Origin: a virus
Strand: one strand, 5' to 3'
IMG/VR virus record: IMGVR_UViG_3300020187_000087
Location: 1 to 37,011 of that record
DNA: 37,011 nt
Positions within the stretch are counted from its first letter, which is position 1; the number at the start of each line of letters is the position of its first letter. This document shows positions 12,965 to 20,427 of this stretch, one piece after another. Made by a program: the position numbers and the translations under genes. The notes beneath the pieces are model-generated. The model was not told the DNA's origin, did no database searches, and worked only from the letters and a program-made list of their open reading frames with translations.

Positions 12965-13569
12965 GACCCAAACAACTCAGAGCCAAAGATCTGCGAGCCT
13001 TTGCAATCGTTCCCATCAGAGCGATCAAAGACCCACGGATCACGCCCAAAACGCTCCGGGTTCTCATTGCCTTCTGTAGCTACTGCGACAGCATCGGACG
13101 CACCTTCGTCAGCAATGAACGCATAGGCCAAGACATCGGCAGCAAGAGAACAGCAGTAGGATACCACGTCAGGAAGCTTAGAGATTACGGTTACATGGTT
13201 TATGCCAAGCCATTCTACAAAGGCCAGAGATCCACAAGCAACCGCATCGTCTTCGATCCTCACGTTAAATACGAAAACACACTGCGCTCCAGGCTAACAG
13301 CCAAACAGCAAATGGAACTAAGCGAAGCAGAAACAAACGCACAGCTTCAAGAGCAGATAGATAAATCTGGCACTAACTGCGAGGTTGAACTGGACTTATC
13401 TAGGTTAAGGGCTGAATTTCAGTGTCTCACGACAGACTATTTCACGAGGGCAATTGGCGCTGGATGGAGGATCAAGCCGGATGTCGTGCAGTCAGCAGCG
13501 ATCATGCTGGCTAATCAGGCCGTAGAGCTTCTCACAGAGCCACACAGTGACGAAACAGAGGCGGCATAG
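12961..13569 (+). CDS. Second winged-helix replication or regulatory protein (202 aa)
   Basis: Starts at TTG 12961, overlapping the previous TGA (TTGA); the next residues RPKQLRAKDLRAFAIVPIRA belong to the domain, so a later start is unlikely. Residues 15-85 (DPRITPKTLRVLIAFCSYCD, TFVSNERIGQDIGSKRTAVG, YHVRKLRDYGYMVYAKPFYK) form a winged helix like those of phage and plasmid replication proteins. The C-terminus is helical with two Cys (127, 162). It may be a second initiator-like protein or a regulator. Codon use in this gene favours AGA, AAC and ATC. Confidence 0.65.
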   Translation: MRPKQLRAKDLRAFAIVPIRAIKDPRITPKTLRVLIAFCSYCDSIGRTFVSNERIGQDIGSKRTAVGYHVRKLRDYGYMVYAKPFYKGQRSTSNRIVFDPHVKYENTLRSRLTAKQQMELSEAETNAQLQEQIDKSGTNCEVELDLSRLRAEFQCLTTDYFTRAIGAGWRIKPDVVQSAAIMLANQAVELLTEPHSDETEAA

Positions 13570-13815
13570 GTATGGGTAGCCAAACGATCCTACCGTCAAT
13601 GGTTCGGGCGCACAGCGAGTCAGGCTGTATTAAGAGTTATAATCCACATTATGTTAAATTGCAGACACAAGATGTTGTGGTTGACGGGCATCGAGGCACA
13701 AGAACACCACGATCCTGCCACATTTGGAACAGCACCCCTTGCCCCCCACCCCCTCGCGTCTACTGTGCAGTCCCCCACGAAACTATTTTCCAAAAAACCA
13801 TGAAAGGGTTTACCG
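13570..13815 (+). other. Non-coding C-rich region before packaging genes
   Basis: I see no convincing gene here. A perfect TATAAT sits inside 13630-13640 but has only a weak -35. Around 13734-13756 the plus strand is C-rich (CCCCTTGCCCCCCACCCCC), so the minus strand carries several G-runs. An open frame at 13572-13859 exists but has a random-looking composition and covers the start of the gene at 13816. Possible uses: late promoter, packaging site or leader. Confidence 0.35.
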
Positions 13816-13980
13816 ATGCCAAACAAGAAACCGGGATTATATGCGAACATCCATGCTAAGAAGAAGCGTATTGCGGAGGGCTCTGGCGAGAAGATGCGGA
13901 AGCCTGGTAGCAAGGGCGCTCCTAGTGACGCTGCTTTTCGCAAGGCAGCCAAGACTCGGATGAAGAAGTCTTATGGATGA
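13816..13980 (+). CDS. Small basic conserved phage protein (54 aa)
   Basis: Reads MPNKKPGLYANIHAKKKRIA, then EGSGEKMRKPGSKGAPSDAA and FRKAAKTRMKKSYG. The KKPGLYANIHAKxKRI and GSGEKMRKPGxKGAP pattern is a well-known small protein near the packaging genes of many phages. AAAGGG lies 9-10 bases before the ATG. Highly basic; possibly DNA- or capsid-associated, but no function has been assigned that I know of. Confidence 0.8.
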   Translation: MPNKKPGLYANIHAKKKRIAEGSGEKMRKPGSKGAPSDAAFRKAAKTRMKKSYG

Positions 13981-14107
13981 TGGTGTGACTGTGTGGGTTG
14001 TTTATCCAGATGGCCTGCGCATTTACCATGATGGTAAGCAGGTTGGTTTGATACCTACTGATAAGTTTCCCAATGTGATTAGGGATCTTGCAAAGGGGCT
14101 ATTGTAA
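13973..14107 (+). CDS. Hypothetical protein (44 aa)
   Basis: Reads MDDGVTVWVVYPDGLRIYHD, then GKQVGLIPTDKFPNVIRDLA and KGLL: a compact beta pattern followed by a helix. Its ATG overlaps the end of the preceding gene by 8 bases, consistent with coupled translation. Family not recognised. Confidence 0.6.
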   Translation: MDDGVTVWVVYPDGLRIYHDGKQVGLIPTDKFPNVIRDLAKGLL

Positions 14108-14130
14108 TATCGTTTTCTATGCGATATCGT
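14102..14130 (+). promoter_or_regulatory. Weak candidate promoter with palindromic -10 region
   Basis: TTGTAA (14102-14107), 17-base spacer, TATCGT (14125-14130). The -10 overlaps the palindrome CGATATCG (14122-14129), which shares its GATATC core with the operator candidate at 10883. It precedes the gene at 14163 by about 30 bases. Both hexamers are only partial matches. Confidence 0.3.
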
Positions 14131-14162
14131 AATCCCACTGTAAAGTTGTATAGGAGATACAC

Positions 14163-14399
14163 ATGAACAAGCGATTTAGTGTTGTGCAAGCGAAGGAAGT
14201 GCCTGGTCGGGATAAGCCTGTTTGGCTTCGTCATGGCATTGCCTTTCAGAATGACAAGGGGATCAGCATCAAGCTTGAGGGATTGCCTTTACCCAACAAG
14301 GAGGGTGAGGTTTGGTTGAAGTTGTTTGAGGATGATGGCAACCGTTCTCAGCAAGCGGCTCCTGCTGCTGGCAAGCTGGACGATGAAATTCCGTTCTAA
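14163..14399 (+). CDS. SSB-tip protein, possible ssDNA-binding protein (78 aa)
   Basis: Begins MNKRFSVVQAKEVPGRDKPV; core WLRHGIAFQNDKGISIKLEG, then GEVWLKLFE, a short Gln/Ala linker and the end KLDDEIPF. The C-terminus is almost that of bacterial SSB (DDDIPF), and the core could be a small OB-like beta fold. Similar short phage and plasmid proteins of this shape are known, but the biochemical role is not confirmed here. AGGAGAT lies upstream. One-base overlap with the terminase small subunit gene. Confidence 0.6.
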   Translation: MNKRFSVVQAKEVPGRDKPVWLRHGIAFQNDKGISIKLEGLPLPNKEGEVWLKLFEDDGNRSQQAAPAAGKLDDEIPF

Positions 14400-14818
14400 T
14401 GGCTAGAAAGAAAGAGGATAAGATAAAACCTATCCCGCCGGTTGGTCGGTTCGGTGGTGCGCGTGTGTTGCAACGCCGGATTGGCCGGTCGGAGACTTTG
14501 GCTCAGAACAAAGAGGCTGTTGCGACTGAGCTGATTGCGATGGGTACGGCTCGTATGACTGACATCATTGATCTTCATACTGGTCAGGTTAAGCCGCTAG
14601 ATGAGATCCCTTCTGAAGCATTGGCTGCGATCAAGAAGGTTACGGTTGGTCAGTACGGCACAACGATTGAGATGTTTGACAAGGTGAGTGTTCTGCGTGT
14701 TCTGGCTAAGGCCAGTGGCTTGCTCGATGTAGAGAAGAACGTGGACAAGCCTTCGATCATTGGGATCAACATGAAGGGTCCAGAGATCACTACAACATAT
14801 GAGGCTGACGATGACTGA
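14399..14818 (+). CDS. Terminase small subunit (TerS), probable
   Basis: 139 residues. The C-terminal half EIPSEALAAIKKVTVGQYGT and IEMFDKVSVLRVLAKASGLL matches the end of Terminase_2-type small subunits (helix, beta strand, then the K-x-x-x-L-x-x-L oligomer helix). The N-terminus is a basic tail (MARKKEDKIKPIPPVGRFGG) and a helix (QNKEAVATELIAMG) rather than the usual helix-turn-helix. TerS recognises phage DNA and controls the large subunit. It overlaps the large terminase gene by 8 bases, the standard order. Confidence 0.8.
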   Translation: MARKKEDKIKPIPPVGRFGGARVLQRRIGRSETLAQNKEAVATELIAMGTARMTDIIDLHTGQVKPLDEIPSEALAAIKKVTVGQYGTTIEMFDKVSVLRVLAKASGLLDVEKNVDKPSIIGINMKGPEITTTYEADDD

Positions 14819-16334
14819 TCTCCCCAGCATGAACTTGGATTTCTCTAAGTCTGCTACGGTCTGGAAGTTTCTACACGACAAGTCTTTTGTTCGCGGCCTG
14901 ATGGGTCCGGTGGGATCTGGCAAGTCATACGGCTGTGCTGCTGAGATTATGTTAAAAGCTGTTCAGCAAAAGCCCTCTCCGCGTGATGGCATCCGGTATT
15001 CCCGGTTTGTGATCGTGCGCAACACCTATCCAGAGCTTAGAACAACTACGATTAAGACCTGGCAGGAGCTATTCCCGGAAGATGTATGGGGTCAGATGCG
15101 CTGGCAACCGCCTATTACCCACCATCTTAAACTCCCCAGCAGAGATAATGCCCCTGGTATTGACTGTGAGGTTATATTCATGGCCCTTTCTACGCCCCAA
15201 GATGTGCGTAAGCTGCTGTCATTGGAGCTAACTGGTGCGTGGGTGAATGAGGCTAGAGAGCTACCAAAGGCTGTGATCGATGGTTTGACCCACCGCGTTG
15301 GCCGTTATCCTACCAAATCCGATGGTGGTGCGTCCTGGTATGGCATTATCATGGATACTAACCCGCCCGATGCGGATCACTGGTGGCATGAGCTGTCAGA
15401 GAAGAATCCTATCGGTGGCCGATTCCCGTGGAAGTTCTTTCGTCAGCCAGGTGGTGTCTTGGAGGTGTCTGCCAAGGATCTACCAGAGAACCCGGAAGCA
15501 AATGGTTTTGTATTTTCCGGTGGCAAGTGGTGGATGGTTAATCCTTCTGCGGAGAACAAGACGCATTTGCCTGATGGTTACTATGAGCAACTTCTCGGCG
15601 GGAAGAACGCTGATTGGATCAGGTGCTATGCAGAGGGCAAGTTTACCTTCGTGCAGGAAGGCAGGCCGGTTTGGCCGGAGTATGACGATGAAATGATGTC
15701 TGCGGATGTGCAGTATGATCCGCAATACCCGCTACAGATCGGCGTTGACTTTGGTTTGACACCGGCGGCTATCTTTGGGCAGCGAACATCTGGAGGTGCG
15801 TGGAAGATCCTCGATGAGCTTGTGACGTTTGACATGGGGCTTGAGCGCTTTGGGCAAGAGTTGATAGGCAAGATCGCTGCAAGCTTCAACAAAGCAGAGG
15901 TGCAGATCTGGGGAGACCCTGCTGGGAACAAGCGTGACGAGATCTATGAGGTTACAGCCTTCGATCACTTGCAGTCTATTGGGTTTCGCGCACAGCCAAC
16001 AGATAGCAATGCTTTCAATGTAAGGCGTGAGGCCGCTGCGGCTCCTATGAACCGGCTGGTTGGTGGTAAACCTGGCCTTCTCGTTAGCAAAAAATGCTTG
16101 AGGCTGCGGAAATCTCTGAGCGGCGGCTATTTCTTTAAGCGTGTGTCTATGGGCGCTGGGCAGGATCGGTTTAAAGACGCGCCGGTGAAGAATGAACACT
16201 CTCACTGTGGCGATGCTTTCGGGTATCTTATGCTGGGTGGCGGCGAACAACGCAGATTGCGGCGCGGAACTTATGGCGGAAGCTTTGCAGGTGGGCAAAC
16301 ATTCAGCGCAAGCACAGATTTCGAGATCTTCTAA
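14811..16334 (+). CDS. Terminase large subunit (TerL)
   Basis: 507 residues from the ATG at 14811; an in-frame ATG 12 bases upstream is possible. ATPase: Walker A GPVGSGKS at 32-39; FVIVRNTYPEL follows; Walker B region LTGAWVNEAR with Glu147. Nuclease domain: Asp313 in VDFGLTP, Asp369 in WGDPAG, Asp468 in HSHCGDAFGY. It packages DNA into the procapsid and cuts the concatemer. All key residues are present and the length is normal. It lies just after the small subunit and one base overlaps the gp13-like gene. Confidence 0.95.
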   Translation: MTDLPSMNLDFSKSATVWKFLHDKSFVRGLMGPVGSGKSYGCAAEIMLKAVQQKPSPRDGIRYSRFVIVRNTYPELRTTTIKTWQELFPEDVWGQMRWQPPITHHLKLPSRDNAPGIDCEVIFMALSTPQDVRKLLSLELTGAWVNEARELPKAVIDGLTHRVGRYPTKSDGGASWYGIIMDTNPPDADHWWHELSEKNPIGGRFPWKFFRQPGGVLEVSAKDLPENPEANGFVFSGGKWWMVNPSAENKTHLPDGYYEQLLGGKNADWIRCYAEGKFTFVQEGRPVWPEYDDEMMSADVQYDPQYPLQIGVDFGLTPAAIFGQRTSGGAWKILDELVTFDMGLERFGQELIGKIAASFNKAEVQIWGDPAGNKRDEIYEVTAFDHLQSIGFRAQPTDSNAFNVRREAAAAPMNRLVGGKPGLLVSKKCLRLRKSLSGGYFFKRVSMGAGQDRFKDAPVKNEHSHCGDAFGYLMLGGGEQRRLRRGTYGGSFAGGQTFSASTDFEIF

Positions 16335-16813
16335 TGGCTTTAGTGCAGCTCCCCCAGGTAAGAATGGGCCACGACGAGCACATTGTGCCTCTAAGCTATG
16401 AGCATCTTGCCAGGATACGGCTCAAGAAAGAAAACCGTGACTTCGTAAACGTGATACCAAACTATCTGGATTACGTCTGGGATCACGCAGTAGATGGTAT
16501 GAGCTGGGCAGGTATAGGCAGGGGCAAGGTTATCTCTGCATTTGGTATTAGGCCATTCTGGGACGGTGTTGCAGAAATGTGGCTTATACCTGGAGAGGAG
16601 ATAGACCGCCATGCGATATCGGTTATACGAGCTTCTAAACAACTAACCGATACCGCAATAGCTAATAATGGCATAAAAAGACTACAGATCTGCGTAAATA
16701 GCGATAACGATACCGCATTTAGGTTTGCCAAGGCACTACGTTTCGAGGTAGAAAGTATTATGAGAAAGTACGGACCGGATGGGTCTGACTACTACATGAT
16801 GGTGAGGTTTTAA
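16334..16813 (+). CDS. T7 gp13-like / GNAT-fold protein
   Basis: 159 residues. Regions such as YVWDHAVDGMSWAGIGRGKV, AFGIRPFWDGVAEMWLIPGE and RLQICVNSDNDTAFRFAKAL follow the acetyltransferase-like fold of the T7 gp13 family (formerly DUF2833). In T7 this protein is needed for virion assembly and is not known to acetylate anything. The C-terminal AKALRFEVESIMRKYGPDG resembles the GNAT acceptor-end helix. In marine podoviruses this gene often lies between terminase and portal genes, as here. Start overlaps TerL stop by one base. Confidence 0.75.
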   Translation: MALVQLPQVRMGHDEHIVPLSYEHLARIRLKKENRDFVNVIPNYLDYVWDHAVDGMSWAGIGRGKVISAFGIRPFWDGVAEMWLIPGEEIDRHAISVIRASKQLTDTAIANNGIKRLQICVNSDNDTAFRFAKALRFEVESIMRKYGPDGSDYYMMVRF

Positions 16814-16814
16814 T

Positions 16815-17051
16815 ATGTCTGGAATATTTGGCGGTGGTCGGCCCGCTCCCACCCAAGCGCAAAAAGATGCAGAGGCCGCTCAGGCTCGTGCAAGTGAACG
16901 TGCGACTGCACAAGAACGGAAAGAAATGCAGGGTGTTCAATCTAGGCGGCGTCTTCGTCGCACTGGGGGCATGAGGTTGTTGTTTTCACCGGCGCGCCGA
17001 GAGGGTCCGGGCGACTTACCTAGATCAACAAAGCTCGGTGGTGGAGTCTAA
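16815..17051 (+). CDS. Small basic head-region protein (78 aa)
   Basis: Begins MSGIFGGGRPAPTQAQKDAE; then an Ala/Arg/Glu-rich helix and RRRLRRTGGMRLLF, ending RSTKLGGGV. Short proteins with an N-terminal Gly/Pro segment, a charged helix and an R-R-R-x-G-rich end recur between terminase and portal genes in podoviruses. Probably a virion or assembly component; function not established. Confidence 0.65.
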   Translation: MSGIFGGGRPAPTQAQKDAEAAQARASERATAQERKEMQGVQSRRRLRRTGGMRLLFSPARREGPGDLPRSTKLGGGV

Positions 17052-17386
17052 TGCCGCAGGAGTGGAGTAAAAAGCCTACATTAAAATCGGACTTTTCTGA
17101 ATTTAAAAGGCAGGTCGGCGTAATTATGAGGGGCAATGTACCTGTTAATTCTGGTGATCCGGCAAGGTCAGCTAGAACAAGTGCGGCTCATCAGAGATTC
17201 TTGAAGAGTCTAAAGGACAATGATTCCAAAGGCTCTAAAAAAGCCACAGCGCCAGATGCAAAGGCTGCCGCTCGTGCTCGAATGATTGCAGAGGGCAAAG
17301 AAAGCAGGAAGAAGTTTGAAAAAGAAAAGGGAAACAGGGTTGCTAAAAGACGCAAGCTGTTACTGAAGATAAAGGATTCACAATGA
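17051..17386 (+). CDS. Basic hypothetical protein (111 aa)
   Basis: Begins MPQEWSKKPTLKSDFSEFKR, then a Ser/Asp region and a very basic helical end (AAARARMIAEGKESRKKFEK, RVAKRRKLLLKIK). No recognised family. Its stop overlaps the next start by 4 bases and its start overlaps the previous stop by one. The high Lys/Arg content suggests nucleic-acid or capsid interaction. Confidence 0.6.
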   Translation: MPQEWSKKPTLKSDFSEFKRQVGVIMRGNVPVNSGDPARSARTSAAHQRFLKSLKDNDSKGSKKATAPDAKAAARARMIAEGKESRKKFEKEKGNRVAKRRKLLLKIKDSQ

Positions 17387-17568
17387 CTCAAATAAAATCA
17401 GATCCCCGCATTCACCACAGAAAACGCCCAGCCGTTGAGCTGGTTCGTGCAAGAGATTCTAAGGGCGGTTTCGTTGCTGACGATCCTAACACTCCTGAGA
17501 ATGAAGCCTGGGTAGAAAAGCCAAAGGCTAAAGCAAAAGCCAAGCCCAAAGCTAAAGCCAAGAAGTAA
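17383..17568 (+). CDS. Small protein with histone H1-like Lys/Ala tail (61 aa)
   Basis: Begins MTQIKSDPRIHHRKRPAVEL, with a middle GGFVADDPNTPENEAWVEK, and ends in a low-complexity KPKAKAKAKPKAKAKK tail like the C-terminus of histone H1 or HU-type tails. Such tails bind DNA without sequence preference. ATGA overlap upstream. Role unknown; it may bind DNA or the capsid interior. Confidence 0.6.
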   Translation: MTQIKSDPRIHHRKRPAVELVRARDSKGGFVADDPNTPENEAWVEKPKAKAKAKPKAKAKK

Positions 17569-17571
17569 GAT

Positions 17572-17844
17572 ATGGTTAAGAAGGCGCACCAAAATCCGAA
17601 GGGCGGTCTTAACGAGGCTGGCCGTAAGCACTTTGAGCGTAAGGATGGGGGTAATCTAAAGGCTCCCGTTAAGACAGGGACCAATCCCCGGCGTGTTAGC
17701 TTTGCTGCTAGGTTCGCTGGGATGAAAGGCCCGATGAAAAATGAGAAGGGTGAACCCACCCGCAAGGCTCTGGCTCTAAAGGCATGGGGTTTTGGATCGG
17801 TAGAGGCGGCGCGTAACTTCGCTAACCGTAATAAAAAAGGATAA
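17572..17844 (+). CDS. DUF6321-like small basic protein (90 aa)
   Basis: Sequence AHQNPKGGLNEAGRKHFERK, then NLKAPVKTGTNPRRVSFAAR, FAGMKGPMKNEKGEPTRKAL, ALKAWGFGSVEAARNFANRN. The GGLNxxGRxxF, NLKxPV and RVSFxxRFxGMKGPM blocks match the DUF6321-type family found in phages and some bacteria; no function has been assigned. It is the last of four consecutive small basic genes before the portal. Confidence 0.75.
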   Translation: MVKKAHQNPKGGLNEAGRKHFERKDGGNLKAPVKTGTNPRRVSFAARFAGMKGPMKNEKGEPTRKALALKAWGFGSVEAARNFANRNKKG

Positions 17845-17849
17845 ATGAG

Positions 17850-19412
17850 ATGGCTCGGCTAGACGTAAGAGAGATCATGGAGCGTGAGGCCAAGGCCCAA
17901 TCCCGCAAGGATCAATGGCGTACTATCTATGAGGATTGCTACGAGTTTGCTCTGCCGCAGCGCAATATGTATGATGGAAACTATGAGGGTAACACCGCCG
18001 GTCAGAAGAAGATGGGCCGTGTGTTTGACTCCACAGCTATCTCAGCCACTCAGCGCTTTGCTAACCGCATACAGGCTGGCTTGTTCCCACCTCAGAAGCA
18101 ATGGTGTCGCCTAGAGGCTGGCACTGGCATCCCAAAAGAACAACAGCCACAGGCTCAAGCTGCGCTTGATGCGTACACTGAACGGATGTTTGAGGTAATG
18201 CGCCAGACTAACTTTGATCTGGCTATGGGCGAGTTCCTTCTGGATCTCTGTGTGGGTACTGCTGTAATGATGGTGACGCCTGGTGATGAGGCAACTCCGA
18301 TCCGGTTCACTCCAATCCCTCAGTATCTCGTTTCGATTGAAGAAGGCACATTCGGCAATGTCGATAATGTTTATCGCAAGCTAAGAATGAAGGCTGAAGC
18401 GATACCGCAAGAGTTCCCTGATGCTGAAATGACGCCGGAATTGGTAGATGCGATATCACGATCACCATCTAAAGAGATCGATCTTATGGATGCTGTGATC
18501 TATGATTACGAAAGAGCGATCTATTGCTATCATGTTATCTGGCCTGGTAAGCGGCAAGATCTGGTCTACCGCACCATGAAGTCTTCGCCATTTATCGTTG
18601 CGCGTTACATGAAGGTTGCCGGTGAGATCTATGGCCGTGGCCCACTGGTGACTGCGATTGCTGACATCAAGACGCTAAACAAGACCGTTGAGTTAGTTTT
18701 GAAGAATGCTTCCTTGTCTATTGCTGGTGTATATACGGCTGCTGACGATGGCGTTCTTAACCCTCAAAACGTAAAGATCCAGCCTGGTGCAATCATTGGT
18801 GTTGCTCGTAACGGTGGCGCACAGGGTCCATCCTTGTCTCCGCTGCCACGGGCCGGTGACTTCAACACAAGTCAGATTGTTATGAATGATCTGCGCATGA
18901 ACATTAAGAAGATCTTGATGGATGACACGTTGCCGCCTGACAATATGTCGGCCCGGTCTGCGACTGAGATTGCCGAGAGATCCCGTGAGCTGGCTTCTAA
19001 CTTGGGTTCTGCGTTTGGTCGATTGATTGATGAGACTATGATCCCGCTGGTATCGCGCATTCTCTATGTGATGGACCAAGCTGGCTACATCGATCTGCCG
19101 CTCAAGGTTAATGGTGTAGAGGTAAAGGTCACGCCGGTGGCTCCTTTGGCTCAGGCTCAGAAGTTACAAGAGGTGAACGATATCGTGCAGTTTATGCAGA
19201 TTGCCAACTCTCTAGGCCCACAGGGTCAGATGGCATTGTCGATCCCACGGATCACAGCATTCATTGCCGATAAGATGAACATCAAACAGGACTTGCTTAC
19301 CACAGCGGAAGAGCAAGAAATGATGATGCAACAGATGCAGGCGCAAGCAATGGCCGAACAAGGGCCGCCGACTGCTAATGATGGTGGAGCAACAATGGAG
19401 GCGATGCAATGA
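17850..19412 (+). CDS. Portal (head-tail connector), T7 gp8-type
   Basis: 520 residues, the usual length for podoviral connectors. Recognisable blocks: EDCYEFALPQRN, FDSTAISATQRFANRIQAGL, PPQKQWCRLEAG, RTMKSSPFIVARYMKVAGEI, YGRGPLVTAIADIKTLNKTV, DDTLPPDNMSARSATEIAER. This is the bacteriophage head-to-tail connecting protein family: a dodecamer at one capsid vertex, docking terminase and later the tail. The C-terminus is Met/Gln-rich. It overlaps the next gene by 4 bases. Confidence 0.95.
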   Translation: MARLDVREIMEREAKAQSRKDQWRTIYEDCYEFALPQRNMYDGNYEGNTAGQKKMGRVFDSTAISATQRFANRIQAGLFPPQKQWCRLEAGTGIPKEQQPQAQAALDAYTERMFEVMRQTNFDLAMGEFLLDLCVGTAVMMVTPGDEATPIRFTPIPQYLVSIEEGTFGNVDNVYRKLRMKAEAIPQEFPDAEMTPELVDAISRSPSKEIDLMDAVIYDYERAIYCYHVIWPGKRQDLVYRTMKSSPFIVARYMKVAGEIYGRGPLVTAIADIKTLNKTVELVLKNASLSIAGVYTAADDGVLNPQNVKIQPGAIIGVARNGGAQGPSLSPLPRAGDFNTSQIVMNDLRMNIKKILMDDTLPPDNMSARSATEIAERSRELASNLGSAFGRLIDETMIPLVSRILYVMDQAGYIDLPLKVNGVEVKVTPVAPLAQAQKLQEVNDIVQFMQIANSLGPQGQMALSIPRITAFIADKMNIKQDLLTTAEEQEMMMQQMQAQAMAEQGPPTANDGGATMEAMQ

Positions 19413-19666
19413 GTTCACCCGATGGGTGGGAAGGTTTAACCCAAGCAATAAGCGAAAGCCCAAAGGCTGCTGATATAGATGTTCTATACGGCAAGGTTTT
19501 TAAAAGCACAGAGGGGCAACGTGTTCTAAGTCATTTGCGCAGCATAACGATTGAGCAACCGACTTGGTTTCCTGGAGAGGATGCGAGTTTCGGCTATGTA
19601 AGGACAGGCATGGCAGAGATGGTACGCATGATTGAGAAAAGAATAGAAAGGTCAAACAATGGCTGA
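19409..19666 (+). CDS. Bbp19-like small protein (85 aa)
   Basis: Contains LYGKVFKSTEGQRVLSHLRS and ITIEQPTWFPGEDASFGYVR, the conserved core of a small phage protein related to Bordetella phage Bbp19, regularly found between portal and scaffold genes. C-terminal helix MVRMIEKRIERSNNG. Biochemical role unknown. ATGA overlap with the portal and an 8-base overlap with the scaffold gene. Confidence 0.75.
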   Translation: MSSPDGWEGLTQAISESPKAADIDVLYGKVFKSTEGQRVLSHLRSITIEQPTWFPGEDASFGYVRTGMAEMVRMIEKRIERSNNG

Positions 19667-20420
19667 AGCAATGGCAGAACAAGTGGAGGCTGACGCCCCA
19701 ATGATTAACGTGGCAGAGCCGGACACTCCTCAAGAGGATGCGCCGGTTGCTGTGCATGAAGAGCCGCAGGGTGAGCCTGCTGCTGCAAGTGATGATGAGC
19801 CGTTAGAGCGGCCAGATTATTATCCAGAAAAGTTTTGGGATGAGGATGGCCCAGATGTTGAAAAGCTGGCAAAGAGTTATGCAGAGCTTGAGAAAAAGTT
19901 TAAAGCCGGAAAACATAAAGCACCGGAAGAGTATGATGTATCTGCACTTGCGGATCAGGGTTTGGACTCTGACGATCCGACTGTCGCCGTATATCAGGAT
20001 TGGGCTAAAGAAAACGGGATTAGCCAGGGTGCATTCGAGGATCTTGCAGGCCGTGTACTTGCCTTGTCTAAGGATGAGCAGGAGAGCGTACAGTACGATC
20101 AGCGCGTGGAGATGGAAAAATTAGGGGCTAATGCCTCTGAAAAGATCCAAATGACTGAGCGTGTTCTGATGAAGGCTCCTTTGAGTAACTCTGAGCGTGA
20201 AGCAATAGCATATTCACTTAATAATGCTGACGCAATTAATGCTTTCCTGAAGTATCACCAGGCAATCACGAATGAGAATATTCCTATTAAGCCTACGATC
20301 CAACAAGAGACCATGACAAAGCAGGATCTACAGGTTGCTATCTCTGATCCTCGCTGGCAAAGCGATGCTGCTTGGCGCACTCAGATGGAGCAAAAGTGGT
20401 TCCAATCTCAGCAGAAGTGA
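19659..20420 (+). CDS. Scaffolding / capsid assembly protein
   Basis: 253 residues. The N-terminus is acidic and Pro/Glu-rich (residues 1-50), followed by RPDYYPEKFWDEDGPDVEKL and AKSYAELEKKFKAGK, the usual entry motif of T7-type scaffolds. Long helical middle and a basic, helical C-terminus ending MEQKWFQSQQK. Scaffolds guide capsid shell closure and then leave. Located directly upstream of the capsid gene. Unstructured acidic N-terminus and position support the call. Confidence 0.85.
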   Translation: MAEAMAEQVEADAPMINVAEPDTPQEDAPVAVHEEPQGEPAAASDDEPLERPDYYPEKFWDEDGPDVEKLAKSYAELEKKFKAGKHKAPEEYDVSALADQGLDSDDPTVAVYQDWAKENGISQGAFEDLAGRVLALSKDEQESVQYDQRVEMEKLGANASEKIQMTERVLMKAPLSNSEREAIAYSLNNADAINAFLKYHQAITNENIPIKPTIQQETMTKQDLQVAISDPRWQSDAAWRTQMEQKWFQSQQK

Positions 20421-20427
20421 TAGAGAC

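Noticed and set aside
13572-13859. 95-codon plus-strand frame after the second winged-helix gene
   Set aside because: Composition looks random (PPPP, scattered Cys/His), there is no good ribosome site, and it overlaps the start of the well-supported gene at 13816.
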